DNA of 64,000 nt, from the NCBI RefSeq assembly GCF_024707105.1, contig NZ_JANQAJ010000010.1, positions 1-64,000 on the forward strand, read 5' to 3'. Within the stretch, counting starts at the first letter, position 1. Every line of letters starts with the position of its first letter. This DNA is from Devosia ginsengisoli. Its GTDB lineage: Bacteria; Pseudomonadota; Alphaproteobacteria; Rhizobiales; Devosiaceae. This document shows positions 17,929 to 27,143 of this stretch, in pieces. The notes under the pieces were generated by a model, which did not search any database, was not told the origin of the DNA, and saw only the letters and a list, made by a program, of their open reading frames with translations. The position numbers and the translations under genes are program-made.

Positions 17929-18951
17929 TCAGCGGGTATCGAGAAGCGGCCCGGAGCTTTCGCGCAGGACCAGTTCGACGGGCCAGAGCTCGTGAATATC
18001 GGCCGGAGGCTTGCCGGCGAGCAATTGCAGGATGAGTTCGCCGATGCGCATGCCGGCCTGCCGGATCGAGGAGCGGGTGGTGGACATGGACGGATACATG
18101 TTGTCGGCATTGAGATAGGGGAAGACGTCGTCATGGGCGATCATGGAGACGTCGCGGCCCAGTTCCAGGCCGGCCTGGCGGATGGCGCGGAAGACGCCTA
18201 AAGCGGTCATCATCGAGCCGGCCAGGAAGGCAGTGGGGCGGGGGCGCATTTCGAGCATGGCCTGGGCCAGGCGGAAGGCGACTTCGTCGGTAAAGACCGA
18301 ATTGCCCATCAATGCCGGATCGAAAGGCACGCCGCGCGCCGAGAGGGCGGCGAGATAGCCGATCTCGCGATGTTCGGCAAAGGTGCGGCCCTTGAGTCCG
18401 TTGAGTAGCACGATGCGGCGATGGCCGAGATCGAGCAGATGGCTGGTGGCGCGCTCGACGGCGCCGGTATTGTCGATATCGAGCCAGGCGACGGGTTTGT
18501 CGATATTGGTGCGGCCATGCAGCACGAAGGGTATCTTGAGGTCGAGCAGCATTTCGGCCCGTTCATCCCGCAAGGTGGGGGAGTGGAGCACGATGGCATC
18601 GACCTTCTGGCTGGCGGCGATGCGGCGATAGGCGGCCACTTCCTCGGCATAGGAATCGACCGTGGTGACGATGATGTCGATTTCCTCGGTACCCATGCGA
18701 CCGCTCATGCCGGCGAGGAATTCGCTCATGTGCGGACCCAGTTCCTCGGCGCCGCGCAGCACGAGGCCGACCGCGCCGGAGCGGCCGGTGGCGAGGCGCA
18801 AAGCACTGGCATTGGGGCGATAGCCCAGGCGTGCCGCCGTTTCGGCCACGCGCCGGCGGGTCGCCTCGTTGACCTCTGGATAGCCATTGAGCGCGCGGCT
18901 GACAGTGGTTTGCGACAGGCCGAGATGCTCGGCCAGATCCTTCAGTCTCAT
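17929..18951 (-). CDS. thuR: LacI-family repressor of the trehalose operon, ThuR-like
   Basis: A 340-aa LacI/GalR regulator. The DNA-binding head begins MRLKDLAEHLGLSQTTVSRA, followed by the hinge helix region (RLGYRPNASALRLATGRS) and a sugar-binding core. I start at 18951 because homologues begin at MRLKDLA; the frame is open 31 codons further. It is divergent from thuEFGKAB with 500 bases between. In rhizobia ThuR controls that operon. A perfect 12-base palindrome before thuE is a good operator candidate. Confidence 0.88.
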   Translation of the reverse strand: MRLKDLAEHLGLSQTTVSRALNGYPEVNEATRRRVAETAARLGYRPNASALRLATGRSGAVGLVLRGAEELGPHMSEFLAGMSGRMGTEEIDIIVTTVDSYAEEVAAYRRIAASQKVDAIVLHSPTLRDERAEMLLDLKIPFVLHGRTNIDKPVAWLDIDNTGAVERATSHLLDLGHRRIVLLNGLKGRTFAEHREIGYLAALSARGVPFDPALMGNSVFTDEVAFRLAQAMLEMRPRPTAFLAGSMMTALGVFRAIRQAGLELGRDVSMIAHDDVFPYLNADNMYPSMSTTRSSIRQAGMRIGELILQLLAGKPPADIHELWPVELVLRESSGPLLDTR

Positions 18952-19090
18952 GGCTGCAACTGGCCCCACGGCACGACATGACCAACGCTTATGGGCGTGC
19001 GCCACAAGGGCGCATACCCGGTCCCGCTTGCCTTTAGGGCACACAGGCCGCCTTGAACAGCGGTTCCTGCTTCCTCCTCCGCGGGTTATT

Positions 19091-19102
19091 CAAAGCGATT
19101 TC
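19091..19102. promoter_or_regulatory. Degenerate LacI-type operator near thuR
   Basis: CAAAGCGATTTC resembles the palindrome CAAAGCGCTTTG at 19307-19318 (9 of 12). It lies about 140 bases upstream of thuR, so ThuR may autoregulate or loop between the two sites. Inference. Confidence 0.35.
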
Positions 19103-19271
19103 AAATTTTGATGCAAGAGCCGAAATCAGCGGCAATTTTCTGAGGTGCGTACCTCAGTCGGAATGGTGACATTGTTTACGAATGTCGCGACGGCGCTTCG
19201 GTAAGTCATTGTGGTGTAATGGATAAATGATCTGGTGCGGCAAATTCGTTAAAATTGCCGCGACGAGGCGC

Positions 19272-19318
19272 TTGACAGAAATAGCCCGCTCTGGTTCCTT
19301 TTCATTCAAAGCGCTTTG
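19272..19318 (+). promoter_or_regulatory. thuE promoter with ThuR operator
   Basis: TTGACA at 19272-19277 is a perfect -35 box; the -10 position (19295-19300, TTCCTT) is weak. The perfect palindrome CAAAGCGCTTTG at 19307-19318 falls on the expected transcription start and has the central CG of LacI/GalR operators. A repressor bound there would block initiation. Confidence 0.65.
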
Positions 19319-19451
19319 GGAATGGAGGCGGAACAGCCGCCGAAACCAGCGCTTTTGTGGGGAGGAGAAGCTTGATCCGGGACCGGCGCGACCTGCGCAG
19401 GTCCGGGCAGGCATGCCTTCCCGACATTTGGTTCATTCGGGAGGATATCTA

Positions 19452-20720
19452 ATGAAAATCAACACGCTGCTCGTTGGTCTGTTGACGAGCGTGACGCTGG
19501 TGGTGGGATCCGCGCAGGCGGCCGAGCTGTCGATCGTGTCGGGTGACACAGGCAATGGCCTGGCCTTCCTGCGCAGCCAGCTCGACAAGTTCGAAGCCGA
19601 TACCGGCCACACCGTGACCGTTGTGCCGATGCCGTCCTCGACCACCGACCAGTTCGGCCAGTACCGCCTGTGGCTCGCCGCCGGCAATACCGATATCGAC
19701 GTGTACCAGACCGACGTGATCTGGGCGCCGCAGCTCGCTGACCAGTTCCTCGACCTCACCGAGGCCGCCAAGGACGTCGTGGGCGACCACTTCCCCTCGA
19801 TCATCGAGTCGCAGACCGTGGACGGCAAGCTCGTCGCCCTGCCGGCCTTCACCGATGCTCCCGCGCTCTACTACCGCAAGGACCTCTTGGAAAAGTACGG
19901 CAAGACGCCGCCGACCACCTGGGCCGAAATGGAAGCGACCGCCAAGGAAATCATGGATGGCGAACGCGCCGACGGTAACCCCGAAATGTGGGGCTTCGTG
20001 TTCCAGGGCAATGCCTATGAAGGCCTGACCTGCGATGCCCTGGAATGGGTCATGTCCAATGGCGGCGGCCAGATCGTGGAAGCCGACGGCACCATCTCGA
20101 TCAACAACGAGAATGCCGCGGCTGCCATCGACCGCGCTGCCGGTTGGATCGGCACGATCTCGCCCGAAGGCAACCTGGCCTATATGGAAGAGGAAAGCCG
20201 TGGCGTCTGGCAGCTCGGCAATTCGGTGTTCCACCGCAACTGGCCCTATGCCTATTCGCTCGGCAATGGCGACGACAGCCCGATCAAGGGCCTGTTCGAC
20301 GTGGTTCCGCTGCCGGCCGGTGACGGCGAAGGCGCCCGTTCGGCGGCAACGCTGGGTGGCTGGAATGTCGCCGTTTCCAAGTACTCGCCCGATCCGGAAG
20401 CCGCGATCGAACTCGCGCTCTTCCTGAGCTCGGCCGAAGTGCAGAAGGAACGCGCCATCAACCAGTCGAACCTGCCGACGATCGAGGCGCTCTACGACGA
20501 CGCCGATATCGCCGCCGCACAGCCGATCATCCCGGCCTGGAAGGAAATCTTCCAGAATGCCGTGCCGCGTCCTTCGGCCCCGACCAAGACCGACTATAAC
20601 GAAGTCTCGTCGATGTTCTGGAGCGCCGTGCATAACACCCTGTCGGGCAACGGCACCGCTGCGGAAAACCTCGAACTGCTCGAGGCCGACCTGACCGAAC
20701 TCAAGGGCGACGCCTGGTAA
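19452..20720 (+). CDS. thuE: Trehalose/disaccharide ABC transporter substrate-binding protein ThuE
   Basis: Periplasmic sugar-binding protein of 422 aa (family 1). Signal peptide MKINTLLVGLLTSVTLVVGS ends at AQA. Then ELSIVSGDTGNGLAF, and TDIDVYQTDVIWAPQLADQF, typical of the trehalose/maltose-binding group. Start 19452 has GGAGGA upstream and begins the signal peptide; the frame is open 75 codons further up across the leader. First gene of thuEFGKAB. A strong hairpin after it (20741) should favour excess binding protein over the membrane subunits. Assignment to trehalose rests on synteny with rhizobial thu loci. Confidence 0.9.
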   Translation: MKINTLLVGLLTSVTLVVGSAQAAELSIVSGDTGNGLAFLRSQLDKFEADTGHTVTVVPMPSSTTDQFGQYRLWLAAGNTDIDVYQTDVIWAPQLADQFLDLTEAAKDVVGDHFPSIIESQTVDGKLVALPAFTDAPALYYRKDLLEKYGKTPPTTWAEMEATAKEIMDGERADGNPEMWGFVFQGNAYEGLTCDALEWVMSNGGGQIVEADGTISINNENAAAAIDRAAGWIGTISPEGNLAYMEEESRGVWQLGNSVFHRNWPYAYSLGNGDDSPIKGLFDVVPLPAGDGEGARSAATLGGWNVAVSKYSPDPEAAIELALFLSSAEVQKERAINQSNLPTIEALYDDADIAAAQPIIPAWKEIFQNAVPRPSAPTKTDYNEVSSMFWSAVHNTLSGNGTAAENLELLEADLTELKGDAW

Positions 20721-20740
20721 GTCCTCCCAGCGCCCAACAG

Positions 20741-20771
20741 AGCGGACGGCGGGCTTTTCCCGCCGCCCGCT
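20741..20771 (+). terminator. Hairpin between thuE and thuF
   Basis: Stem AGCGGACGGCGGG / CCCGCCGCCCGCT, 13 pairs with one A-C mismatch and a CTTTT loop. It is placed 20 bases after the binding-protein stop and about 40 before the permease start. Such hairpins stabilise the upstream mRNA or partly terminate, giving more binding protein than permease. Confidence 0.7.
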
Positions 20772-20810
20772 TTGCGCAATGATCGGTCAACAACAGGGGA
20801 GGAAACGAGA

Positions 20811-21791
20811 ATGGCGACGGAAGCGTTGGCGCCACCGGCGGCGGGAGCCGGTCCCAGGATCAAGTCAGAACTGACGCAGCAGCGCCTTCGGGCCGCGCGC
20901 TGGTTCCTCGTTCCCATGCTGATCGCGCTGGCGGTGGTGGCCGGGTGGCCGCTGCTCCGCTCGATCTGGTTCTCCTTCACCGACGCTTCGCTGAACAATC
21001 TCTATGGCGCCGAGTGGATCGGCTTCGGCAATTACCTGCGCTGGCAGGTGCTGGAGAGCGGCACGGTGCGCTGGCGCGGCCTGCTGGTCGACGGGGCGTG
21101 GTGGAATGCGGTGTGGAACACCGTGCGCTTCGCCTTCACCTCGGTGTTCTTCGAAACCATTTTCGGCATGATCGTGGCCCTGGTGCTCAATGCCGAATTC
21201 CGCGGGCGCGGCATCGTGCGCGCCGCCATCCTCATTCCGTGGGCCATCCCCACCATCGTCTCGGCCAAGATGTGGGCCTGGATGCTCAATGACCAGTTCG
21301 GCATTCTCAACGACCTGGGTATGCGGCTGGGCCTGCTGAGCCAGAAGGTGGCCTGGACGGCACAGGCCGAAACGGCGATGACCGCGGTGCTGGTGGTCGA
21401 TATCTGGAAGACGACGCCCTTCATGGCGCTGCTGATCCTGGCGGGTCTGCAGATGATCCCCAAGGATATCTATGAAGCGGCCGATATCGACGGGGTGCAT
21501 CCGGTCAAGCAGTTCTTCCGCATCACGCTGCCGCTGGTACGGCCGGCGCTGATGGTGGCGATCATCTTCCGCCTGCTCGATGCGCTGCGCATCTTCGACC
21601 TGATCTATGTGCTGACGCCCAACAGCGTGGCCACCAAGACCATGTCGGTGCTGGCGCGCGAAAACCTGTTCGATTTCGACAACTTCGCCTATGGCTCGGC
21701 GCAATCGACGCTGCTGTTCCTGCTCATCGCCGTGCTGACCATGCTCTATATCTGGCTCGGCAAGGTGCGCTTCGACGGGGGAGACCGCTGA
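20811..21791 (+). CDS. thuF: Trehalose/disaccharide ABC permease ThuF
   Basis: Inner-membrane permease of 326 aa, MalF-like without the long extra domain. A cytoplasmic N-terminus of about 38 residues precedes the first span (WFLVPMLIALAVVAGWPLL). The EAA loop reads YEAADIDGVHPVKQFFRITL. Start 20811 has GGGGAGGAAACGAG upstream. It ends overlapping thuG by one base (TGATG). Confidence 0.93.
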   Translation: MATEALAPPAAGAGPRIKSELTQQRLRAARWFLVPMLIALAVVAGWPLLRSIWFSFTDASLNNLYGAEWIGFGNYLRWQVLESGTVRWRGLLVDGAWWNAVWNTVRFAFTSVFFETIFGMIVALVLNAEFRGRGIVRAAILIPWAIPTIVSAKMWAWMLNDQFGILNDLGMRLGLLSQKVAWTAQAETAMTAVLVVDIWKTTPFMALLILAGLQMIPKDIYEAADIDGVHPVKQFFRITLPLVRPALMVAIIFRLLDALRIFDLIYVLTPNSVATKTMSVLARENLFDFDNFAYGSAQSTLLFLLIAVLTMLYIWLGKVRFDGGDR

Positions 21792-22636
21792 TGACCGCCA
21801 CCTTCGATCTGTGGAAGTTCACCAAATCGGTGCTGTTCTATGCGCTGGTCGTGTTCATCGTCGTGGTGAGCGTGTTCCCGTTCTACTATGCGATCCTGAC
21901 CAGCCTCAAATCGGGCACGGACCTGTTCCGCATCACCTATTGGCCGACCTCGTTCGACCTGGGCAATTATGCCTCGGTGCTGAACCAGGGCAGCTTCCCG
22001 CGCAACCTGCTGAATTCGGTCTTCGTATCGGCGGTGACTGTCATCGGGGCGCTGTTCATCGCAGTGACGGCCTCGTTCGCGCTCAGCCGCGTGCGGTTCC
22101 GCGGGCGCGGACTGCTGCTGATGACGATCCTGGCCGTGTCGATGTTTCCGCAGATGGCGGTGCTGGCCGGGCTGTTCGAGGTGATCAGGGCGCTGGGTAT
22201 CTACAATACGCCCTGGGCGCTGATCTTCTCCTATACCATCTTCACGCTGCCCTTCACCGTGTGGGTGTTGACCACGTTCATGCGCGAGCTGCCGGTGGAG
22301 ATCGAGGAAGCGGCGATCGTGGACGGGGCCAGTCCCTGGGTCATCATCACCCGCGTGTTCCTGCCGCTGATGTGGCCGGCGTTGGTGACGACGGGCCTCC
22401 TGGCCTTCATCGCGGCGTGGAACGAGTTTCTGTTCGCGCTGACCTTCACCTCATCGAACGACACGCGCACCGTGCCGGTGGCCATCGCGCTGCTGTCGGG
22501 CGGTAGCCAGTTCGAAATTCCATGGGGCATCATCATGGCCGCGTCCGTCATCGTGACGGTGCCGCTGGTGGTGCTGGTGCTGATCTTCCAGCGTAAAATC
22601 GTCAGCGGCCTGACCGCCGGCGGCGTCAAGGGTTAA
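21791..22636 (+). CDS. thuG: Trehalose/disaccharide ABC permease ThuG
   Basis: Inner-membrane permease of 281 aa, MalG-like, six spans. The EAA loop is EEAAIVDGASPWVIITRVFL. The pattern FIAAWNEFLFALTFTSSNDT near residue 205 is typical of MalG-type sugar permeases. Translationally coupled to thuF and followed eleven bases later by the ATPase gene. Confidence 0.93.
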   Translation: MTATFDLWKFTKSVLFYALVVFIVVVSVFPFYYAILTSLKSGTDLFRITYWPTSFDLGNYASVLNQGSFPRNLLNSVFVSAVTVIGALFIAVTASFALSRVRFRGRGLLLMTILAVSMFPQMAVLAGLFEVIRALGIYNTPWALIFSYTIFTLPFTVWVLTTFMRELPVEIEEAAIVDGASPWVIITRVFLPLMWPALVTTGLLAFIAAWNEFLFALTFTSSNDTRTVPVAIALLSGGSQFEIPWGIIMAASVIVTVPLVVLVLIFQRKIVSGLTAGGVKG

Positions 22637-22647
22637 GGAGCTAAACA

Positions 22648-23655
22648 ATGGCTAGCATAGAGCTTCGCAACGTCCGCAAGGCCTTTGGCGCGGTGGAAGT
22701 CATCAAGGGGGTGGACCTGGAGGTCCGCAAGGGCGAGTTCATGGTGTTTGTCGGCCCGTCGGGTTGCGGCAAATCCACCCTGTTGCGGCTGATTTCGGGG
22801 CTGGAGGACATCACTTCGGGCGAGATGCTGTTCGACGGCAAGGTGGTCAATGCCCTGGCGCCGAGCAAACGCGGCATCGCCATGGTGTTCCAGAGCTATG
22901 CGCTCTACCCGCATATGACCGTGTATGAAAACATGGCGTTCGGGCTGACGCTCGAAAAGGGGCAGAGCAAGGAAGAGATCCAGCGGCGCGTGGAAAAGGC
23001 CGCCGACATGCTGCAAATCCGGCAGTATCTCGACCGGTTGCCCAAGCAGCTCTCGGGCGGGCAGCGCCAGCGCGTCGCCATCGGCCGCGCCATTACCCGC
23101 GACCCCAAAGTGTTCCTGTTCGACGAGCCGCTGAGCAACCTCGATGCCGCCCTGCGCGTGGCGACCCGTATCGAGATCGCCAAGCTGCACGAAGAAATGA
23201 ACCAGGTCACCATGATCTACGTGACGCATGACCAGGTGGAGGCCATGACGCTGGCCGATCGTATCTGCGTGCTGCGCGACGGGCTGGTGGAGCAGGTGGG
23301 CTCGCCCATGGAGCTTTACGAGCACCCCAATTCGGTATTCGTGGCCGGCTTTATCGGCAGCCCCAAGATGAACTTCATCTCGGGCGAAAAGGCCGCGGCC
23401 TTCAATGCCGAGACGGTGGGCATTCGCGGCGAGCACATCGCCATCGTGCCTGACAATGGCACCTGGAGCGGCACTGTGATCCATACCGAAAACCTGGGCG
23501 CCGATTCCTATGTGTATCTGGAAATGGGCACCGAGGAGCCGGTGGTGGTGCGCCTCGACGGCGCCAATGACTACAAGAGCGGTGATGTGGTGCATATCGC
23601 CCCGATGGAAGACAAGATTCACCGCTTCGACGGAGCCGGCAAACCGATCCGCTAG
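22648..23655 (+). CDS. thuK: Sugar ABC transporter ATPase ThuK
   Basis: MalK/UgpC-type ATPase of 335 aa. Walker [10 protein letters not shown] (residues 36-44), Q-loop [12 protein letters not shown], signature [14 protein letters not shown], Walker [14 protein letters not shown] and VTHDQVEAM. The C-terminal regulatory OB domain starts near residue 240 ([10 protein letters not shown]). AAGGAG precedes the start. It energises ThuEFG. Confidence 0.95.
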   Translation: MASIELRNVRKAFGAVEVIKGVDLEVRKGEFMVFVGPSGCGKSTLLRLISGLEDITSGEMLFDGKVVNALAPSKRGIAMVFQSYALYPHMTVYENMAFGLTLEKGQSKEEIQRRVEKAADMLQIRQYLDRLPKQLSGGQRQRVAIGRAITRDPKVFLFDEPLSNLDAALRVATRIEIAKLHEEMNQVTMIYVTHDQVEAMTLADRICVLRDGLVEQVGSPMELYEHPNSVFVAGFIGSPKMNFISGEKAAAFNAETVGIRGEHIAIVPDNGTWSGTVIHTENLGADSYVYLEMGTEEPVVVRLDGANDYKSGDVVHIAPMEDKIHRFDGAGKPIR

Positions 23656-23705
23656 GCGGTCAATTCAGGGCGGTGGCCACATAGCCGCCGCCGAAATCAT
23701 CCACC

Positions 23706-23774
23706 GTGTCATTCCCGCGCCAGCGGGAACCTCCGTTGTCGCGACTGGGGTTCCCGTTTTCGTGGGTGCGACAC
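23706..23774. repeat. Type D inverted repeat
   Basis: GTGTCATTCCCGC followed by GCCAGCGGGAA, a short loop, then GGGGTTCCCG and TTTTCGTGGGTGCGACAC. The outer ends GTGTC / GACAC are inverted. It lies inside the thu operon, between thuK and thuA. Confidence 0.65.
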
Positions 23775-23832
23775 GGAGAACCACGGAATGGCCGGTGCCT
23801 CCCCACCGGGCAGCCAATTTAGGAGACTATCC

Positions 23833-24615
23833 ATGCCGATCCGTACCCTGATCTGGGGCGAGAACGTCCACGAACAGAAGAACAAGATCGTTGCCGACAA
23901 TTACCCCACCGGCATGCACAACCAGATTGCCAAGCTGCTGAGCAGCGACAGCAATATCGTCACGAAGACCACGACCCTGCAGGAGCCCGAGCATGGCTGC
24001 ACGGTCGAGGCACTGGCCGAGACCGACGTGCTGGTCTGGTGGGGCCATGCCGCCCATGGCGAGGTGCAGGACGAAATCGTTGAGCGCATCGCCAAGCGCG
24101 TGTGGGAAGGCATGGGGCTGATCGTGCTCCATTCGGGACATTTCTCGAAGATTTTCAAGCGGTTGATGGGCTCGCCCTGTGCGCTGCACTGGCGCGAGGC
24201 GGGCGAGCGCGAGCGGCTGTGGGTGACCAATCCGGGCCATCCGATCGCCAAGGGCCTGCCGGCCTATTTCGAGCTTAAAATGGAAGAGATGTATGGCGAG
24301 CCCTTCAGCGTGCCCGAGCCGCTGGAAACGGTATTCGTGAGCTGGTTCCAGGGCGGGGAAGTGTTCCGCTCGGGCCTGACCTATCGCCGCGGCGCCGGTA
24401 ATATCTTCTATTTCCGCCCCGGCCACGAAACCTATCCGACCTATCACGACGATACGGTCGGGCTGGTGCTGCGCAATGCGGTCAACTGGGCCTACAACGC
24501 CAACCAGTTCCCGCAATTGCTGGATGCGCCGAATACGCCGGTGGATGAGGCGATCGAGAAGATCGTGGAGCGCGGGCCGAAACTGCATCACGGCCGGGAA
24601 GAGGGGTTCCGGTAG
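23833..24615 (+). CDS. thuA: Trehalose utilisation protein ThuA
   Basis: A 260-aa class-I-glutamine-amidotransferase-like (flavodoxin-type) protein of the ThuA family: [16 protein letters not shown] opening, [34 protein letters not shown] and [23 protein letters not shown] eight bases before ATG 23833 fixes the start. In rhizobia ThuA works with the dehydrogenase ThuB in converting imported trehalose, maltitol or sucrose through 3-keto derivatives. A second, more distant paralogue is at 30199. Confidence 0.93.
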   Translation: MPIRTLIWGENVHEQKNKIVADNYPTGMHNQIAKLLSSDSNIVTKTTTLQEPEHGCTVEALAETDVLVWWGHAAHGEVQDEIVERIAKRVWEGMGLIVLHSGHFSKIFKRLMGSPCALHWREAGERERLWVTNPGHPIAKGLPAYFELKMEEMYGEPFSVPEPLETVFVSWFQGGEVFRSGLTYRRGAGNIFYFRPGHETYPTYHDDTVGLVLRNAVNWAYNANQFPQLLDAPNTPVDEAIEKIVERGPKLHHGREEGFR

Positions 24616-24650
24616 AAGGCGACGCTATCTGCGGGGCGCCATTCCCCTGA

Positions 24651-24738
24651 GACCTCATGGTGAGCTTGTCGAACCACGAGGTCGGGCACCTGGCGCCCTG
24701 CCACGACCTCTTCCTTCGACAGGCTCAGGATGAGGTCC
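24651..24738. repeat. Type C inverted repeat
   Basis: GACCTCATGGTGAGCTTGTC then GAACCACGAGGTC, and at the far end CTTCGACAGGCTCAGGATGA then GGTCC in inverted orientation. Copies at 34446-34535, 42025-42116 and 57099-57187. It occupies the gap between thuA and thuB. Confidence 0.8.
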
Positions 24739-24805
24739 ACTGAACCATCGAGCTTGATCTAACGTAGCGCGGATCGTCTGGGACGCCGCATAGGGAAGTA
24801 CGAAT

Positions 24806-25849
24806 ATGCGGATCCTCATTCTGGGAACCGGCGGCATGGCCAATCAGCATGCCAAGCATTTTGCGGCGATCGAGGGCGTGACCCTGGCGGGTGGCGTGGA
24901 CGTCGATCCGGCGCGGGTCGAGGCGTTTTGCACGACGCATAATATCGAGCGGGGCTTCGGCTCGCTGGATGCGGCGCTCGCCTGGGGCGAGTTCGATGCG
25001 GTGGCCAATGTGACGCCGGACAGCGTACACTATCCCACGACCATGGCGGCGCTGGCGGCGGGCAAGCATGTGTTCTGCGAAAAGCCGCTGGCGACCGACC
25101 ATGCCAAGGCCATGGAAATGACCGAGACGGCCGAGCGACTGGGCCTGGTCAACATGGTCAACCTGACCTATCGCAATGTGAGCCAGTTGCAGAAGGCGCG
25201 CGAAATCGTGCAGTCGGGCGCGGTGGGGAAGGTCAAGCATTTCGAGGCGAGCTACCTGCAATCCTGGCTTGTCTCCAAGGCCTGGGGCGACTGGCGCACG
25301 GAAAGCCAGTGGCTGTGGCGGCTGTCCAAGAAGCACGGTTCCAATGGCGTCCTGGGCGATATCGGGGTGCATATTCTCGACTTTGCCGCCTATGGCGCGG
25401 GCAGCGATTTCTCCAAGGTGTTCTGCCGGCTGGAGACATTCGACAAGGCCGAGAACAACCAGATCGGTGAATACGATCTCGACGCCAATGACAGCTTTGC
25501 CATGACGGCGCAGTTGGAGAATGGCGCGCTGGGCGTGATCCATGCCACGCGCTGGGCGACGGGGCATTTCAACGAATTGCGGCTGCGCGTCTATGGCGAG
25601 CTGGGGTCGGTGGAAATCCAGCATCGGCACGACTGGAGCAAGCTGTTCACCTGCCTGGGCGACGACGCCGAGACGGGCACCTGGACGGAAGTGGCCGTCG
25701 ATGCCGTGCCGACCAACTATATGCGTTTTGCCGATGCGGTGAAGGCCGGCAAGACGCTGGAACCCAGCTTCCGCCACGCCACCAATATCCAGAAAGTGCT
25801 GGATCTGGCCACGATTACGGATCGGGACCGGATGGAACATTCGGTCTGA
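24806..25849 (+). CDS. thuB: Gfo/Idh/MocA dehydrogenase ThuB
   Basis: NAD(P)-dependent dehydrogenase of 347 aa. The Rossmann site is MRILILGTGGMANQHAKHF, with the conserved FCEKPLATDHAKA near residue 91. The family His/Asp pair is in GVLGDIGVHILDFAAYG. It follows thuA after a repeat-filled gap of 190 bases and completes thuEFGKAB. In rhizobia ThuB is the dehydrogenase acting with ThuA on disaccharides. The substrate is inferred from operon context. Confidence 0.92.
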   Translation: MRILILGTGGMANQHAKHFAAIEGVTLAGGVDVDPARVEAFCTTHNIERGFGSLDAALAWGEFDAVANVTPDSVHYPTTMAALAAGKHVFCEKPLATDHAKAMEMTETAERLGLVNMVNLTYRNVSQLQKAREIVQSGAVGKVKHFEASYLQSWLVSKAWGDWRTESQWLWRLSKKHGSNGVLGDIGVHILDFAAYGAGSDFSKVFCRLETFDKAENNQIGEYDLDANDSFAMTAQLENGALGVIHATRWATGHFNELRLRVYGELGSVEIQHRHDWSKLFTCLGDDAETGTWTEVAVDAVPTNYMRFADAVKAGKTLEPSFRHATNIQKVLDLATITDRDRMEHSV

Positions 25850-25895
25850 TTTTGGTCCCGTAATGAAGTGCAGGCATGGTGGTTATGCTCATCGC

Positions 25896-26046
25896 CTCCT
25901 CACCCTTGTGGGGAGGGATTGGGTGGGGGTGAGCCGCGGGCACTGAGCTTGCGGAACCATACCCCCACCCGGCTCGATCACGGACTTAGCAAGCTAAGTC
26001 CTATCTCGCTGTGCCTCCCCACAAGGGGGAGGGAGGTCCGGTGGAT
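25896..26046. repeat. Type B intergenic repeat
   Basis: Inverted arms CTCACCCTTGTGGGGAGGG and CCTCCCCACAAGGGGGAGG enclose the module GCGGAACCATACCCCCACCC plus the hairpin GGACTTAGC/GCTAAGTCC seen also at 2516-2628. It separates the convergent thuB and the 26075 gene and could serve as a bidirectional end signal. Confidence 0.75.
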
Positions 26047-26074
26047 GTGGTGAGATCACCACTGCAAGCAAGTC

Positions 26075-26545
26075 TCAGGCGCGGTCGTCCACGTAGACCG
26101 TGACCGAGCCGTCGGCATTGGTTTTGACGGCGACGACGTCGCTGGGCATGTGGCCTTCGGCTTCGAGCTTGGCCTTGATCGTGGCATTGCTGTCGATATT
26201 GCCCTGCAGAGTGGTCATGCTTTCGGCATTGGCCGACAGGGCCTCATCGAGCGCCGTGCCGCCGGCTGCAGCATCGCCTTCGAGCGAGGACAGCAGCACG
26301 ATGGTCACCTGGGTCTCCTCGGTGACGCCGGACAGATCGGCTGTGGCCGAGCCGGCAATCGAGGCGGTGACTGAGTCATAGGTATCGGCCGTGGCATCAA
26401 CGGCGGCATCGACAGCCGCATCGACCGCCGGGGCTTCGACGGAGACGCCGGCGCCGGCATCGACGCCAACATCCTGCGCCAGAGCGGGCAGGGCGGTCGC
26501 GGCCAGAAGGGCGGCAATGGTTGTGCTGATAATGGTCTTTTTCAT
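26075..26545 (-). CDS. Hypothetical exported protein with Asp/Ala repeat
   Basis: A 156-aa protein of unknown function. A signal peptide (MKKTIISTTIAALLAATALP, ending ALAQ) is followed by a low-complexity acidic stretch with repeated VDAAVDA units (about residues 27-50). A folded-looking C-terminal part ends in KTNADGSVTVYVDDRA. Start 26545 has AAGGAG nine bases upstream; the frame is open 29 codons beyond. Probably periplasmic; no neighbour gives a clue. Confidence 0.75.
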   Translation of the reverse strand: MKKTIISTTIAALLAATALPALAQDVGVDAGAGVSVEAPAVDAAVDAAVDATADTYDSVTASIAGSATADLSGVTEETQVTIVLLSSLEGDAAAGGTALDEALSANAESMTTLQGNIDSNATIKAKLEAEGHMPSDVVAVKTNADGSVTVYVDDRA

Positions 26546-26730
26546 TTTTGAAACTCCTTGGTGGGTTGTGCTCCCCACATGAACAGCGACCCAACGGGCG
26601 CAGCAGCGAAGGGTTGCGCGCAATCTGATCACAATCGGAATTTAATCGCCGGGATCCGGCAACCGTGTGCTGCTTGCAACCCAACCCGAGGATGCCGACT
26701 TATCCCTGTGACCAAACACGGAGCGTCATC

Positions 26731-26982
26731 ATGGGTATCATCTGGGCCATCATCATCGGGTTTCTTGCGGGCGTCATCGCCAAGTGGATCACGCCGGGCG
26801 ACAAGAAGCCCAGCGGCTTCATCCTCACCACGGTGCTGGGCATTGTCGGCGCGGTGCTGGCCACCTGGCTAGGCCAGGCCATCGGCTGGTACGGGCCGGG
26901 CGACGGGGCCGGGTTCATCGCCTCCATCGTGGGCGCGGTGATCATCCTGCTGGCCTGGGGGCAGATCGCGCGGCGGGCTTGA
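26731..26982 (+). CDS. GlsB/YeaQ/YmgE family membrane protein
   Basis: An 83-aa protein with three hydrophobic segments: MGIIWAIIIGFLAGVIAKWI, then GFILTTVLGIVGAVLATWLG, then a Gly/Ile-rich last span. The IxGxxAGxIA pattern is the family hallmark (once called transglycosylase-associated proteins). These small inner-membrane proteins are often stress-induced; mechanism unknown. Start 26731 chosen on homology. Confidence 0.9.
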   Translation: MGIIWAIIIGFLAGVIAKWITPGDKKPSGFILTTVLGIVGAVLATWLGQAIGWYGPGDGAGFIASIVGAVIILLAWGQIARRA

Positions 26983-27025
26983 GGGCCTGCCTTGGGTTCC
27001 GCCAGCGGGCCGAATTCACCAGCGG

Positions 27026-27052
27026 TCACCCTCGGGTCAAGCCCGAGGGTGA
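27026..27052. repeat. Palindrome after the GlsB-like gene
   Basis: Perfect 11-base arms TCACCCTCGGG / CCCGAGGGTGA around a 5-base loop, about 44 bases after the stop at 26982. No T tract; it may end transcription or be another dispersed palindrome. Confidence 0.5.
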
Positions 27053-27096
27053 GGATCGAGTTGGGGGATAGCTTGTCCTCAACGTTGGCAAAGCAA

Positions 27097-27124
27097 GAAA
27101 AGGGCGCCCGGTGGGCGCCCTTCG
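27097..27124 (-). terminator. Rho-independent terminator of the 5'-nucleotidase gene
   Basis: On the minus strand AAGGGCGCCC, loop ACC, GGGCGCCCTT followed by TTCTT. It lies about 20 bases after the stop of the 27144 gene. Confidence 0.8.
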
Positions 27125-27143
27125 TGTTTCGGGACTGCCGGGA

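Larger units (their letters stand above)
18952..19451. other. thuR-thuE divergent regulatory region
   Basis: 500 bases without a supported gene. It holds the probable thuR promoter side (18952-19110), a LacI-like half-site at 19091, the thuE promoter and operator at 19272-19318, and a leader of about 130 bases that includes GGGGAGGAG near 19360. The long leader before thuE has no recognised riboswitch. Confidence 0.6.

Noticed and set aside
19319..19451. Riboswitch in the thuE leader
   Set aside because: No recognised aptamer core; the region is explained by promoter, operator and ribosome site.
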